Shown here piece after piece: positions 15,205 through 23,690 of a stretch of DNA of 29,112 nucleotides. Each line of letters begins with the position of its first letter. Within the stretch, counting starts at the first letter, position 1. A model generated the notes under the pieces. The model was not told where the DNA came from. It worked only from the letters and a program-made list of their open reading frames with translations, and did not search any database. This stretch comes from Paracoccaceae bacterium (GTDB taxonomy: Bacteria > Pseudomonadota > Alphaproteobacteria > Rhodobacterales > Rhodobacteraceae), in assembly GCA_003561595.1 (NCBI GenBank), contig PWWF01000039.1:1-29112 (forward strand), given 5' to 3'. A program made the position numbers and the translations under genes.

Positions 15205-16788
15205 TCAGCCCAGCTCGGGCGGCAGCAGGGCGCGCAGGTGTTCCAGCCGGTCGGCCTCGGCGGCGGGTTTGTCGGTGCGGATGCGGGCGATTCGCGGGAA
15301 CCGCATTGCCACGCCCGACTTGTGTCGGGTGGAGCGGTTCAACCCCTCGAAGGCGATTTCCAGCACCAGTTGCGGGGCCACCGCGCGGACCGGGCCGAAC
15401 CGATCGGTGGTGTGATCGCGCACGAAGCGGTCCAGGTCGCGCAATTCGGCGTCGGTGAAGCCGAAATACGCCTTGCCCACCGGCACCAGCGCGTCCCCGT
15501 CCCAAAGCCCGAAGGTGAAGTCCGAATAATACCCCGACCGCTTGCCGTGGCCGCGCTGGGCATACATCAGCACCGCGTCCACCACCATGGGATCGCGCTT
15601 CCACTTGAACCAGTGCCCCTTGACCCGTCCGGCCAGATACGGGCTGGCGCGGCGCTTGATCATCACCCCTTCGATCACGGGGTCCGGGGGCGCGGCGCGC
15701 AGGGCGGCGAGCGCCTCCCATGTGTCGAAGGACAGCAGAGCCGAGAGGTCGATGCGCGGGTCATCAAGTGCGCGCACCGCATCCTCCAGCGCCGCGCGGC
15801 GGATCGCGAACGGCTCCGCCCGCAGGTCGCGGCCCTGCCACAGCAGCAGGTCATAGGCGCGGAGCGCCGCCGGAAGCCGCGCCATCATCGGGCCCGAGAC
15901 GCGCTTGCGGTTCAGCCGTTTCTGAAGCTCCGAGAACGGCGCCACCCGGTCGCCCGTGCGGATCAGCAACTCGCCGTCGATCACGCCGTCGAAGACCAGC
16001 CGCTCCAGCAGGTCGGGGAAGGTGGCGCTGATGTCCTGCCCGGTGCGGGTGTAAAGCCGCTGCACACCGCCTTCGGCCACCGCCTGCACCCGCACCCCGT
16101 CCCATTTCCATTCGGCGGCAAAATCGGCGGGGTCCAGCGTTCCGGGGTCCAGATCGTCGAAGCCGGTGGCCAGCATGACGGGCCGCAGGCTGGCGAGAGC
16201 GGGTTCCGGGCGCGGTCCGCCGTCCGCCCACTGGAACAGCGCCGTGTAGGGCGGGGCCATGCCGTGCCAAAGCTCCTCGACCTCGGCCACGTCCACGCCG
16301 ATGAATTCGGCCAGCGTCACGCGGGCCAGACGGCCCGAGACGCCGACCCGCAGCCCGCCGGTCGCGAGTTTCAGATAGGCGTAGCGCTCGGACATGCCCA
16401 GCGCGTCCAGCCGCCCGGCCACCATCGCGGGCAGATCGGCGCGGCCTGCGCGCTGCAACTCGGTGATCAGGGCCGAGAGCGGCGGCGCGTCGGGCGCGCG
16501 AACAGTGTCTGGGGCGCCATCCGGCCAGGCCAGGGCGATGGTCTCGGCCAGATCACCGACATAGTCATAGGAGAGCGCAAACAGTTCCGGGTCCATCCGC
16601 TCCGAGATCAGCGTGCGCAGAAGCGACGGCGTGACCTGCCGCAATTCCAGGTCGCCGGTCAGCGCGGCCAGCGCATAGCCCCGGTCCGGGTCCGGCGTGG
16701 TGGCGAAATAGCGCAGAAACTGCGCCTGTTTCACGCTGCGCCGCGGCGTGAAGGCGAGCGCTTCCAGCAGGCGGGCGAAGCGGCGCAT
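15205..16788 (-). CDS. ATP-dependent DNA ligase (LigB/LigC-like, exonuclease-associated family)
   Basis: A 527-residue ligase: an N-terminal helical DNA-binding domain (about 1-200), an adenylation domain (about 200-410) and an OB-fold (about 415-527). Motif I is EWKWDGVR with Lys228 as the AMP-accepting residue. Other nucleotidyltransferase motifs are TRTGQDIS, VIDGELL, EGVMIKRRASPY and HWFKWKRD. It seals nicks with ATP, probably in DNA repair rather than replication. It follows an MBL-fold exonuclease gene with a one-base overlap (TGATG), so the two are translated together. This pairing is a known bacterial ligase-associated repair set. The ATG at 16788 is used; a GTG at 16791 is also possible. 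There is no Ku or LigD polymerase domain. Confidence 0.93.
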   Translation of the reverse strand: MRRFARLLEALAFTPRRSVKQAQFLRYFATTPDPDRGYALAALTGDLELRQVTPSLLRTLISERMDPELFALSYDYVGDLAETIALAWPDGAPDTVRAPDAPPLSALITELQRAGRADLPAMVAGRLDALGMSERYAYLKLATGGLRVGVSGRLARVTLAEFIGVDVAEVEELWHGMAPPYTALFQWADGGPRPEPALASLRPVMLATGFDDLDPGTLDPADFAAEWKWDGVRVQAVAEGGVQRLYTRTGQDISATFPDLLERLVFDGVIDGELLIRTGDRVAPFSELQKRLNRKRVSGPMMARLPAALRAYDLLLWQGRDLRAEPFAIRRAALEDAVRALDDPRIDLSALLSFDTWEALAALRAAPPDPVIEGVMIKRRASPYLAGRVKGHWFKWKRDPMVVDAVLMYAQRGHGKRSGYYSDFTFGLWDGDALVPVGKAYFGFTDAELRDLDRFVRDHTTDRFGPVRAVAPQLVLEIAFEGLNRSTRHKSGVAMRFPRIARIRTDKPAAEADRLEHLRALLPPELG

Positions 16789-17795
16789 CACTCGGGCTCA
16801 TCTTCGTAGCCGACCATGTTGAGCGCCCGCGCGCGGTGGCCGTTCAGAGTGCACCAACGCAGGAGCGCTTCCTCGCGGCCATGGGTGATCCAGGTCTCCG
16901 CAGGCGCCAGTTCGGCGATGGTGGCGGTCAGTTGCGGCCAGTCCACATGGTCTGAGATCACCAGCGGCAGTTCCACGCCGCGTTGCCGCGCCCGCGCGCG
17001 CACCTGCATCCACCCGCTGGCGAACCCGATCACCGGGTCGGGGAAGCGCTGCACCCAGGGGCTGGCAAAGGCTGACGGGGGCGCGATGACGATAGCGCCA
17101 GAAAATTGCGCCTTGTTCCCGCGTTCGATGGTGGCGGCGCGCAACTCGCCCAGGTCGATCCCCTGGTCGACATGATAGTCGCAGAGCCGCCGCAGCGCGC
17201 CATGGACATACACCGGCCCGTCCCAGCCCGCCGCGCGCAAGAGCGTGATGACCCGCTGCGCCTTGCCCAGCGCATAGGCGCCGATCAGATGCGCGCGGTC
17301 GGGGAAGGTGCGGCGCGAGTCCAGCAGCCGCGCGATTTCGACGTCCGGGTCCGGGTGGCGAAAGACTGGCAGCGCAAAGGTCGCCTCGGTCACCAGCACG
17401 TCGGCGGGCACCGGCTCCCACGGCGCGCAGGCGGCGCTGGGGGTGCGGGTATAGTCGCCGGTGACCACGAAGACGCCGCCCGGGGTTTCGATCCTGATCT
17501 GCGCCGAGCCCAGCACGTGACCTGCGGGGTGGAAGCTGACAGTCGCCGCGCCGATCCGCATGGGGGCGTCCGCGACCTGGGTGTGATCCGCGAAATCCGC
17601 GCCGTAGCGCATCGCCATGATGTCCAGCGTCTGGCGTGTGGCCAGCACATGCATGTGCCCGGCGCGGGCGTGATCGGCGTGGCCATGGGTGATCAGCGCC
17701 CGATGCACCGGGCGCACCGGGTCGACGAAGAAATCGCCGCCGGGGCAGTAGAGCCCCTCGGGGCGCGGGTGAAGAAAGGCATCGAAACCGGGCAT
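16788..17795 (-). CDS. Ligase-associated MBL-fold DNA exonuclease
   Basis: A 335-residue metallo-beta-lactamase/beta-CASP-like nuclease. The metal motif HGHADH is at residues 37-42, with later metal residues in FHPAGHVLGSAQI, VVTGDYTRTP and the beta-CASP-like segment IGAYALGKAQRV; late motifs are SDHVDW and TWITHGREEA. The family, named for its constant link to the adjacent ligase, is related to the SNM1/Artemis group and is thought to trim DNA ends before sealing. The ATG at 17795 gives the usual family length; the open frame continues upstream without family similarity. The Shine-Dalgarno is weak. The helicase (Lhr-type) and phosphoesterase genes that often complete this set are not beside it. 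Confidence 0.9.
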   Translation of the reverse strand: MPGFDAFLHPRPEGLYCPGGDFFVDPVRPVHRALITHGHADHARAGHMHVLATRQTLDIMAMRYGADFADHTQVADAPMRIGAATVSFHPAGHVLGSAQIRIETPGGVFVVTGDYTRTPSAACAPWEPVPADVLVTEATFALPVFRHPDPDVEIARLLDSRRTFPDRAHLIGAYALGKAQRVITLLRAAGWDGPVYVHGALRRLCDYHVDQGIDLGELRAATIERGNKAQFSGAIVIAPPSAFASPWVQRFPDPVIGFASGWMQVRARARQRGVELPLVISDHVDWPQLTATIAELAPAETWITHGREEALLRWCTLNGHRARALNMVGYEDEPE

Positions 17796-17942
17796 CGGCG
17801 TGCGTGGGTTGAAAGCTCGAGAATGGCGCGCGTCCACCTGCAACCTAACGCGCCGACACGCGATTCCAACGCGTGTGTGCCCAGCGTATCCCAAGGCAAC
17901 CGGCCTCCGGTGGGTTCGATGCGCCATCGCCCGTTTCTCCCC

Positions 17943-17962
17943 GCCCGACGCTTGCGTCGGGC
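17943..17962. repeat. Perfect hairpin in the promoter region of the exonuclease gene
   Basis: GCCCGACGC, TT, GCGTCGGGC: perfect 9-base arms. It lies 148 bases upstream of the exonuclease ATG and just before the nested repeat at 18000-18059. The shape is like that of REP-type extragenic palindromes. Confidence 0.55.
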
Positions 17963-17985
17963 AGCGCCCGCGAAGCGCCACGGGA

Positions 17986-18059
17986 GGGTGGGTGGGGGCG
18001 CTGAGCGGGCGCACTTTCTACGGGAAACGTGCGTCGCAGCGCAGCGGTCGACGCTCAGC
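17986..18059. repeat. Repeat-like element, copy B, with nested inverted repeats
   Basis: Outer arms GCTGAGCG (18000-18007) and CGCTCAGC (18052-18059) enclose a hairpin at 18009-18034: GCGCAC-TTTC, a 5-base loop, GAAA, a bulged C, then GTGCGT. It also carries the GGGTGGGTGGG, GGGCGC and ACGGGAA blocks shared with 15046-15099. It lies 2 bases beyond the lytic transglycosylase stop and may act as its transcript end. Confidence 0.5.
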
Positions 18060-18061
18060 CC

Positions 18062-18652
18062 CTAGCGCCGCCGGCAGGCCCGCAGTTGCGTGTCATATGT
18101 GATCGCGCGCGTCTCGACCCGCTGCGCCACGTTCAGCAGCCAGGGCTTGGCGTTGTAACTGCCGCGCCGGAACCCGGCGTGCCCCTCGTGATAGGCCAGA
18201 TACTGGTTGCGCGCATCGGTCAGCGGGATGCCGTTCCGCTCCCGCGTCTTGTTCGTGTACCAGCCGATGAAATCCGTGGCGTCGCGGATGTTTTCGCGCC
18301 GGGCACGGCGGTTGCCGGTCTCGTCCTGGTATTCCTCCCAGGTGCGGTCCAGCGCCTGGCTGTAGCCAAAGGCCGAGGATTGCCGCCCCATGGGGATCAC
18401 CCCCAGCGTATAGCGCACCGGTGTCCGGGCGTCGCCGATGAACCGGCTTTCGGCGTGGATGATCGCCATCTGCACCGGCACCGGAATGCCCCAGCGCCGC
18501 TCGGCGTTGCGCATGGCCTGCAGGTAATGCGGCCGCTCCGCGACGATCGCGCAGGCATCGTTCAGGTTGCGCGGCGCGCTGAACTCCTGCCGCCCGCCAC
18601 AAGCCGCCAGCAGCGCCGCGACCACGGCGATGCGGAAGAAGAGACTCATCAT
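18062..18652 (-). CDS. Lytic transglycosylase (SLT domain) lipoprotein
   Basis: A 196-residue predicted lipoprotein: MMSLFFRIAVVAALLAAC with lipobox Leu-Ala-Ala-Cys18, then a SLT domain. The catalytic Glu is probably Glu68 in IIHAESRF; the downstream AFGYSQALDRTWEEY matches the G-x-x-Q plus helix of the family, and YLAYHEGHAGF the late Tyr/His region. It should cleave peptidoglycan glycan strands from the periplasmic face of a membrane. I start at 18652, where AAGG lies 8 bases upstream and the signal begins; the longer open frame lacks these. It is divergent from motB, so a role in opening the wall for flagella is conceivable, but general wall turnover is as likely. Confidence 0.88.
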   Translation of the reverse strand: MMSLFFRIAVVAALLAACGGRQEFSAPRNLNDACAIVAERPHYLQAMRNAERRWGIPVPVQMAIIHAESRFIGDARTPVRYTLGVIPMGRQSSAFGYSQALDRTWEEYQDETGNRRARRENIRDATDFIGWYTNKTRERNGIPLTDARNQYLAYHEGHAGFRRGSYNAKPWLLNVAQRVETRAITYDTQLRACRRR

Positions 18653-18873
18653 TGTTACTGCCTTGCTGCCTCTGCGTGCACTATTTTTCCCTGTACCATA
18701 GCGGAATTCGGCGCGTGTGGAAACGGCATTCCCCGCGACACGTTGCGCGGCGGGCGCGGTCATGGTCACACTGGCGCGAGCGCGCACCTGCGTTCATGCA
18801 GCTTCTGCGCTTTACCCTTTGTTCATGGCCGCGCGCTAGCCTGCCAGGTGTGGGTGAAAGATCGGGTGTGGGT

Positions 18874-19734
18874 ATGCGTGGGCAAAATGAGTCCCGGCCC
18901 ATCGTCATCAAGCGGCGCAAGGTCGTCGCGGGCGATGGGCATCATGGCGGCGCGTGGAAGGTCGCCTATGCGGATTTCGTCACCGCGATGATGGCGTTCT
19001 TCCTGATGCTCTGGCTCCTGGGGTCCACGACCGATGACCAGCGCAAGGGTCTGGCGGATTACTTCAGTCCCACCGTCCCCGTGCACCGGGTCTCGGGCGG
19101 GGGCGATGGGCTGGACGGCGGGGACACGGTGGTCGCGCCGGAGAACCTGGCCGGCGAGCACGCGCAGCCCGGGATCGATGCCACCCTCTCGGGCGATGAT
19201 GCGGCGGAAACGCATGCGCGCAGCGCACCCGCACAAGACGAGCCGCCGCTCGAAAGCATCGAGGCGATGCTGAACACCGCAGCCCAGGCGCATGCGCAGG
19301 GCGCCGAAATGCTGCGCCATCTGCTGATCCGCATGACCGAAGACGGGTTGCAGATCGAGCTGTTCGATCTGGACGATTCGCCCCTGTTCACGCCCGGCAC
19401 CGCCGAACCGATGCCCGTGCTGCGGGCGCTGGGCGGCCTGCTGGCCGAGGTTGTGGCGCTGGTATCGAATCCGATCACACTGGACGGCCATGTCCGCGCC
19501 CATGCCGTGGTCGAACGCGAGGATCGCGCCTGGGAACTCTCCATGAGCCGCCCGCAGGTCATGCGCCAGTTGCTCGAGGAGGATGGGGTGCTGTCCCGGC
19601 GCTTCCTGCACCTGACCGGGCATGGCGACCGCAGACCCGTCGCGGGCAACCCGGTTTCGCCGCGTAACAACCGGCTGGTGCTCTTGCTGCGGACCCCTGC
19701 GGCAGCACCTCCGGCGCGTCCGGGTCCCTTCTGA
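18874..19734 (+). CDS. motB: Flagellar motor stator protein MotB
   Basis: A 286-residue MotB. The N-terminus is basic and cytoplasmic (IKRRKVV), followed by one membrane helix, AYADFVTAMMAFFLMLWLLG, with Asp34 as the proton-carrying residue. The C-terminal part (about 195-280) is an OmpA-like peptidoglycan-binding domain: ITLDGHVRAHAV, LSMSRPQVMRQLL, RFLHLTGHGDRRP and PRNNRLVLLLR. The middle stretch (about 60-130) is low-complexity and probably a flexible plug/linker. It works with MotA, whose gene is not in this window. The ATG at 18874 fits the usual MotB start; a GTG at 18868 is possible. It is the first gene of a plus-strand run, 150 bases before flgE. Confidence 0.92.
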   Translation: MRGQNESRPIVIKRRKVVAGDGHHGGAWKVAYADFVTAMMAFFLMLWLLGSTTDDQRKGLADYFSPTVPVHRVSGGGDGLDGGDTVVAPENLAGEHAQPGIDATLSGDDAAETHARSAPAQDEPPLESIEAMLNTAAQAHAQGAEMLRHLLIRMTEDGLQIELFDLDDSPLFTPGTAEPMPVLRALGGLLAEVVALVSNPITLDGHVRAHAVVEREDRAWELSMSRPQVMRQLLEEDGVLSRRFLHLTGHGDRRPVAGNPVSPRNNRLVLLLRTPAAAPPARPGPF

Positions 19735-19753
19735 CCGCCAGCCCTGACCGCCC

Positions 19754-19779
19754 GTCCTGAACGCCGGTCCTGAACGCCG
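19754..19779 (+). repeat. 13-bp tandem duplication upstream of flgE
   Basis: GTCCTGAACGCCG occurs twice in direct succession (19754-19766 and 19767-19779) in the motB-flgE gap. The rest of the gap includes the AT-rich patch AAATTAAACC near 19799-19808, a possible promoter area for flgE. Confidence 0.6.
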
Positions 19780-19884
19780 AACGGGGGCCGTTAGGGGGAA
19801 ATTAAACCGCTTGGGCGATGCTCTGTCCCGAGTCGGCGTCCGGGATACCCGCCCGGGGCGCACCCAAGGCACAGGAACCACTCC

Positions 19885-21201
19885 ATGACCATGAACATGA
19901 CGTCATCGATGAACGCCGGGATCGCCGGGTTGCAGTCCAACGCAACGCGGATGGCCGGTATCTCGGACAATATCGCCAACGCCAGCACCCATGGCTACCG
20001 CCGGGTGCACACCAGCTTTCACGCCATGGTGCTCGGGGATACAGTCGCGAATCGCGGCACCTACGCAGCGGGTGGCGTGCGCACCAGCACCATGCGGATG
20101 GTGGATCAGGGCGGGCAGATCACCGGCACGCAGAACGCCACCGATCTGGCCGTGAACGGGCGCGGCTTCCTGCCCGTGACCTCGCTGACCGGCGCGCGCA
20201 ACGGGGGGGAGGCGATGCCACTGATGCTGACGCCCACCGGGTCCTTCCGCTTCGATGCCGATGGCTTTCTGCGCAGCGATGCGGACCTCGTGCTGCTGGG
20301 TTGGCCGGCGAACGCCGACGGCACGGTTCCGGCCTTTGCCCGCAACAGCAATGACGGGTTGGTGCCGGTCCGCCTGGACGACATGCAGCTTGCGCCGCAA
20401 CCGACCGGGACAATCTCGCTCGGGCTGAACCTGCCCGCCAGCGCAACCCTGCCCGATGCACCGGGCACGCCCAGCGATCTTTCGCTCGATTACATCGACA
20501 CCCTCGGCCTCAGCCGCAACCTCGACATCAGTTTCGTGCCCACCGTCACGCCGGGGACGCACAGCAACGCCTGGACCATGCAGGTGGAGGATCCGGCCAC
20601 CGGCACGGCGCTGGGGGCCTGGGCGCTTCAGTTCGGCAGCGGCGTTGCCGATGGCGGCCGGTTGACCAGTGTCACCGAACTGCCCGGAAGCGACGCCTAT
20701 GATCCCGCGACCGGCACCGTCGGGATCACCATCGATGGTCAGGACATTGCGATCGAGATCGGCGCCCTTCTAGACCGGCAGGGCATCACCCAGACCGCCG
20801 GCGCGTTCCAGCCCCATCGCATCGCGCAGGACGGGTTCGGCGCGGGCGAGGTGCTGGGCGTTTCCGTCACTGAAGAGGGCATGGTGCAGGCCGTCTATGA
20901 TCAGGGCACCGTGCGGACGCTCTATCAGGTCCCGCTGGTCGATGTGCCCAATCCCAACGGTCTGGAATCGCTTAGCAATCAGGCGTATCGCGTGTCCGCC
21001 GAAAGCGGCGCCTTCCTGCTGTGGAACGCGGGCGAAGGCCCCACCGGCACGGTGATGGGCAACGCGCTGCAGCAATCGGCCACCGACATCGCTGCGGAAC
21101 TGACCGGGCTGATCCAGACCCAGCGCGCGTATTCCTCGAACGCCAAGCTGATCCAGACCGTGGACGAGATGCTGCAGGAAACCACCAATATCAAGCGCTG
21201 A
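19885..21201 (+). CDS. flgE: Flagellar hook protein FlgE
   Basis: A 438-residue hook protein, exported by the flagellar type III system with no cleaved signal. The N-terminal rod/hook motif is clear (GIAGLQSNATRMAGISDNIANASTHGYRR, residues about 12-40), as is the DLAVNGRGFLPV block that opens the D1 region. The C-terminal motif, IQTQRAYSSNAKLIQTVDEM, packs with the N-terminal helix in the hook core. Length is normal for alphaproteobacteria. The ATG follows AGGAA by 7 bases. The next gene, flgK, starts 40 bases after the stop, so flgE-flgK-flgL-flgI are probably one operon. Confidence 0.95.
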   Translation: MTMNMTSSMNAGIAGLQSNATRMAGISDNIANASTHGYRRVHTSFHAMVLGDTVANRGTYAAGGVRTSTMRMVDQGGQITGTQNATDLAVNGRGFLPVTSLTGARNGGEAMPLMLTPTGSFRFDADGFLRSDADLVLLGWPANADGTVPAFARNSNDGLVPVRLDDMQLAPQPTGTISLGLNLPASATLPDAPGTPSDLSLDYIDTLGLSRNLDISFVPTVTPGTHSNAWTMQVEDPATGTALGAWALQFGSGVADGGRLTSVTELPGSDAYDPATGTVGITIDGQDIAIEIGALLDRQGITQTAGAFQPHRIAQDGFGAGEVLGVSVTEEGMVQAVYDQGTVRTLYQVPLVDVPNPNGLESLSNQAYRVSAESGAFLLWNAGEGPTGTVMGNALQQSATDIAAELTGLIQTQRAYSSNAKLIQTVDEMLQETTNIKR

Positions 21202-21241
21202 ACGCTGCGCAACGCGCTGACGCACCCAGGGAGACATGGCC

Positions 21242-22678
21242 ATGTCGCTGAACGCCGCCCTTCTGGCCGCCACGTCGGGACTGAACGCCGCGTCGCGCGG
21301 CGCCGCCGTTGTCGCGGACAATATCGCCAACAGCGCGACCGAGGGGTTTGGCCCGCGGCGGCTGGCGCTGTCCTCGACCGTGCTGGGCGGGGCGGGGGTC
21401 GGTGTCACCGTCGCCGGGGTGCAGCGGCAGGAGAATGCGGCGCTGACCGCCTCGCTGCGCGCGGCCAGCGCCGATGACAGCGCTGCCCGGACGCTGCGCG
21501 ACCACTGGGCGGGGATGGAGGCGCTGGTGGGCGCCGGCGATGCGCCCGGCGGCCTGTCCGCCCGGGTGGATGCGCTGGGCACCGCGCTCGCCCATGCCGC
21601 CGCCCACTCCGAAAGCACCACGCGGCTGGATCAGGTCGCGGCCGCGGCGCGCGCCCTGACCGGCACACTGGCGCGAATCGAAACCGGGATCACCGAGGCG
21701 CGGGCTGCGGCGGACCGCAGCATCGCCCGCGATGTGGAGGCGCTGAACACCGGCCTGCGCCGGGTCGAAGCGCTGAACGCCGAAATCACGCGTCAGCAGA
21801 TAGCGGGCAGCGACCCGAACGGGCTCATGGACGAACGCGCGCGCATCATCGACGGGCTGGCCGCGCTGGTGCCGCTGCGGGTGATGCCGGGCGATCATGG
21901 TGCCGTGCGGCTTATCACCGACGGCGGCGCGGTGCTGCTGGGCAGCCGTGCCGCCGAAATCGGCTTCGATCCGGCACCGGGTGTTGCGCCGGGTGATGAC
22001 ACGGCTTCGGGCGTGCTTTCGGGGCTGACAGTGAACGGGCGCGCCGTCGACACCGGCCCCCGAGGTCCCCTCGCCGGGGGGAGCCTCGGCGTGGCCTTCG
22101 ACATCCGCGACCGGTATGCGCCGACCATGCAGGCCGGGCTGGACCGGCTGGCCGCGGACCTGGTGGCGCGCTTTGCCGACCCCGCCACCGACCCGACCTT
22201 GTCGATGGGCGCACCGGGGCTGTTCGCCGACCCGGACCCGGGGGCAGGAATCGTGGGTCTTGCCGGACGCTTGCAGCTGAACCCGCTGGCCGACCCCGAA
22301 GCGGGCGGCGCGCTCTGGCGGCTGCGCAGCGGGTTGGGCGCCCCGGTGCCCGGACCGGTCGGCGATCCGGCGCGGCTGGATGCGATGGCGCAGGCGCTGG
22401 ACCGGCCCACCGCACTGGCGCCGGGCATGGCCGCAGGTGGGCTGGCCGCCCATGCCGCCGACCTTGGCGCCGAGGTCGGCGCCGCGCTCCACCGGGCCGA
22501 GGCGCAGCAGACCTTCACCGCTGCGGCCCGGGCGCAACTGGCCGACGCGCGCGCCGCCGCAGGCGTCGACACTGATGCCGAGTTGCAGACCCTGCTGACC
22601 ATCGAAGCGGCCTACGCCGCCAATGCCCGGGTCATGCGCGCCGTGGATGACATGCTGCGCCGCCTGATGGAGATCTGA
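21242..22678 (+). CDS. flgK: Hook-filament junction protein FlgK (HAP1)
   Basis: A 478-residue FlgK. It has the N-terminal flagellar rod-type motif (LLAATSGLNAASRGA, then VADNIANSATEGFGPRR) and the C-terminal helix ending IEAAYAANARVMRAVDDM. The middle, about 90-400, is Ala/Gly-rich and variable, with a coiled segment around 100-190 and QIAGSDPNGLMDERARIIDGL typical of the D1 region. I chose the ATG at 21242 since AGGGAG ends 8 bases before it; the in-frame ATG at 21236 is too close to that site. It joins the hook to the filament with FlgL, whose gene begins four bases after the stop. Confidence 0.94.
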   Translation: MSLNAALLAATSGLNAASRGAAVVADNIANSATEGFGPRRLALSSTVLGGAGVGVTVAGVQRQENAALTASLRAASADDSAARTLRDHWAGMEALVGAGDAPGGLSARVDALGTALAHAAAHSESTTRLDQVAAAARALTGTLARIETGITEARAAADRSIARDVEALNTGLRRVEALNAEITRQQIAGSDPNGLMDERARIIDGLAALVPLRVMPGDHGAVRLITDGGAVLLGSRAAEIGFDPAPGVAPGDDTASGVLSGLTVNGRAVDTGPRGPLAGGSLGVAFDIRDRYAPTMQAGLDRLAADLVARFADPATDPTLSMGAPGLFADPDPGAGIVGLAGRLQLNPLADPEAGGALWRLRSGLGAPVPGPVGDPARLDAMAQALDRPTALAPGMAAGGLAAHAADLGAEVGAALHRAEAQQTFTAAARAQLADARAAAGVDTDAELQTLLTIEAAYAANARVMRAVDDMLRRLMEI

Positions 22679-22682
22679 TGCC

Positions 22683-23690
22683 ATGAACGGACCCACCCTT
22701 GGCGACATGACCCGCCCACAGATGCTGACCCGTTTGGGCAGCGCCCTGCGCCGGGACATCCAGACCCGCACCCAGGAACTGACTACCGGCCGCGTCGCCG
22801 ATCGCACACGGGCGCTGGGCGGCGACACCGGGCGCGCCACGCGGCTGGAAAGCGCCCGCGCCGCCACCACCACCGGGCTGGAGATCGCGCGCGGCGCCGC
22901 CCTGCGGCTGGAGGCCGCGCAGCTCGCGATGGCCCGGATCGCAGAGTCTGCCACCGAGACGCGCAACACGCTTCTGCGCAGCGTCCAGACCGGCACCGCA
23001 GGCGCGCTGGCCACCGCGCAGACCGAGGCCGAAGGCACCTTCCGGCAGGTGGTTGCCACCTTGAACACCACGCTTGCCGGGCGCAGACTGTTCGCAGGGG
23101 TCGCCAGCGACGGTCCGGCCCTGGCATCCGCCGACACCATGCTCGATACGCTCCGCGCCCAGATCGCCGGTGCCCCCACTGCCGGGGCCGCGGCCGCCAC
23201 CATTGCAGACTGGTTCGCACCGGGCGGCGGGTTCGATGCCGACGGCTATCTGGGCGGGCCTGTCGCCGACGTGCCGCTGCGACTGCCGGGCGACCTGACG
23301 CTGCCGCCGGGCCCCACGGCCACTGACCGCGCCTTCCGCGAAACCCTCGCCGCACTGGCCACCGCCGCGCTGGCCGGGGAGGGCCCCGGCGCCGGTGATC
23401 TGCGCGCCCGGTCCGACATGACGGCCGCCGCCGCCGCGCGCCTCGGTGCGGCGGGCGATGCGCTTATCGGGCGGGCCGAAACCCTGGGCCGGGATGAAGC
23501 CCGCGTCGCCCGGGCCGAGACTGTCGCGCGCAGCGAACTCCATGCCCTCGACACGGCCCTCACGGACCTGCTGGAAGCCGACCCCTATGAAACCGCGACC
23601 CGGCTGGAGGCGGCGATGTCGCGACTCGAGGCGCTCTATACCGTGGCTGCGCGCAGCGCCCGGCTCAGTCTGACGGGTTTCCTGCGATGA
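22683..23690 (+). CDS. flgL: Hook-filament junction protein FlgL (HAP3)
   Basis: A 335-residue flagellin-like junction protein. The N-terminal helix (LTRLGSALRRDIQTRTQELT, then GRVADRT) and C-terminal helix (ALTDLLEADPYETATRLEAA, then LSLTGFLR) are the paired coiled ends of the flagellin family; the middle is Ala-rich and variable. The ATG at 22683 lies just after the flgK stop, with GGAG about 10 bases upstream inside flgK. Its last codons overlap the flgI start as ATGA (23687-23690), so translation of flgI is coupled to it. It acts outside the cell at the hook tip with FlgK. Confidence 0.92.
   Translation: MNGPTLGDMTRPQMLTRLGSALRRDIQTRTQELTTGRVADRTRALGGDTGRATRLESARAATTTGLEIARGAALRLEAAQLAMARIAESATETRNTLLRSVQTGTAGALATAQTEAEGTFRQVVATLNTTLAGRRLFAGVASDGPALASADTMLDTLRAQIAGAPTAGAAAATIADWFAPGGGFDADGYLGGPVADVPLRLPGDLTLPPGPTATDRAFRETLAALATAALAGEGPGAGDLRARSDMTAAAAARLGAAGDALIGRAETLGRDEARVARAETVARSELHALDTALTDLLEADPYETATRLEAAMSRLEALYTVAARSARLSLTGFLR

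Noticed and set aside
15172..16809. 545-codon open frame on the plus strand
   Set aside because: Shadow of the DNA ligase, whose motifs I-V are all in place on the minus strand.
17796..18014. Upstream extension of the exonuclease by 73 codons
   Set aside because: The added residues have no family similarity and would run through the palindrome at 17943-17962; the ATG at 17795 gives the normal family start and length.
21191..23203. 670-codon open frame on the minus strand
   Set aside because: Antisense to flgK and flgL; Ala/Arg/Gly-rich with no domain.
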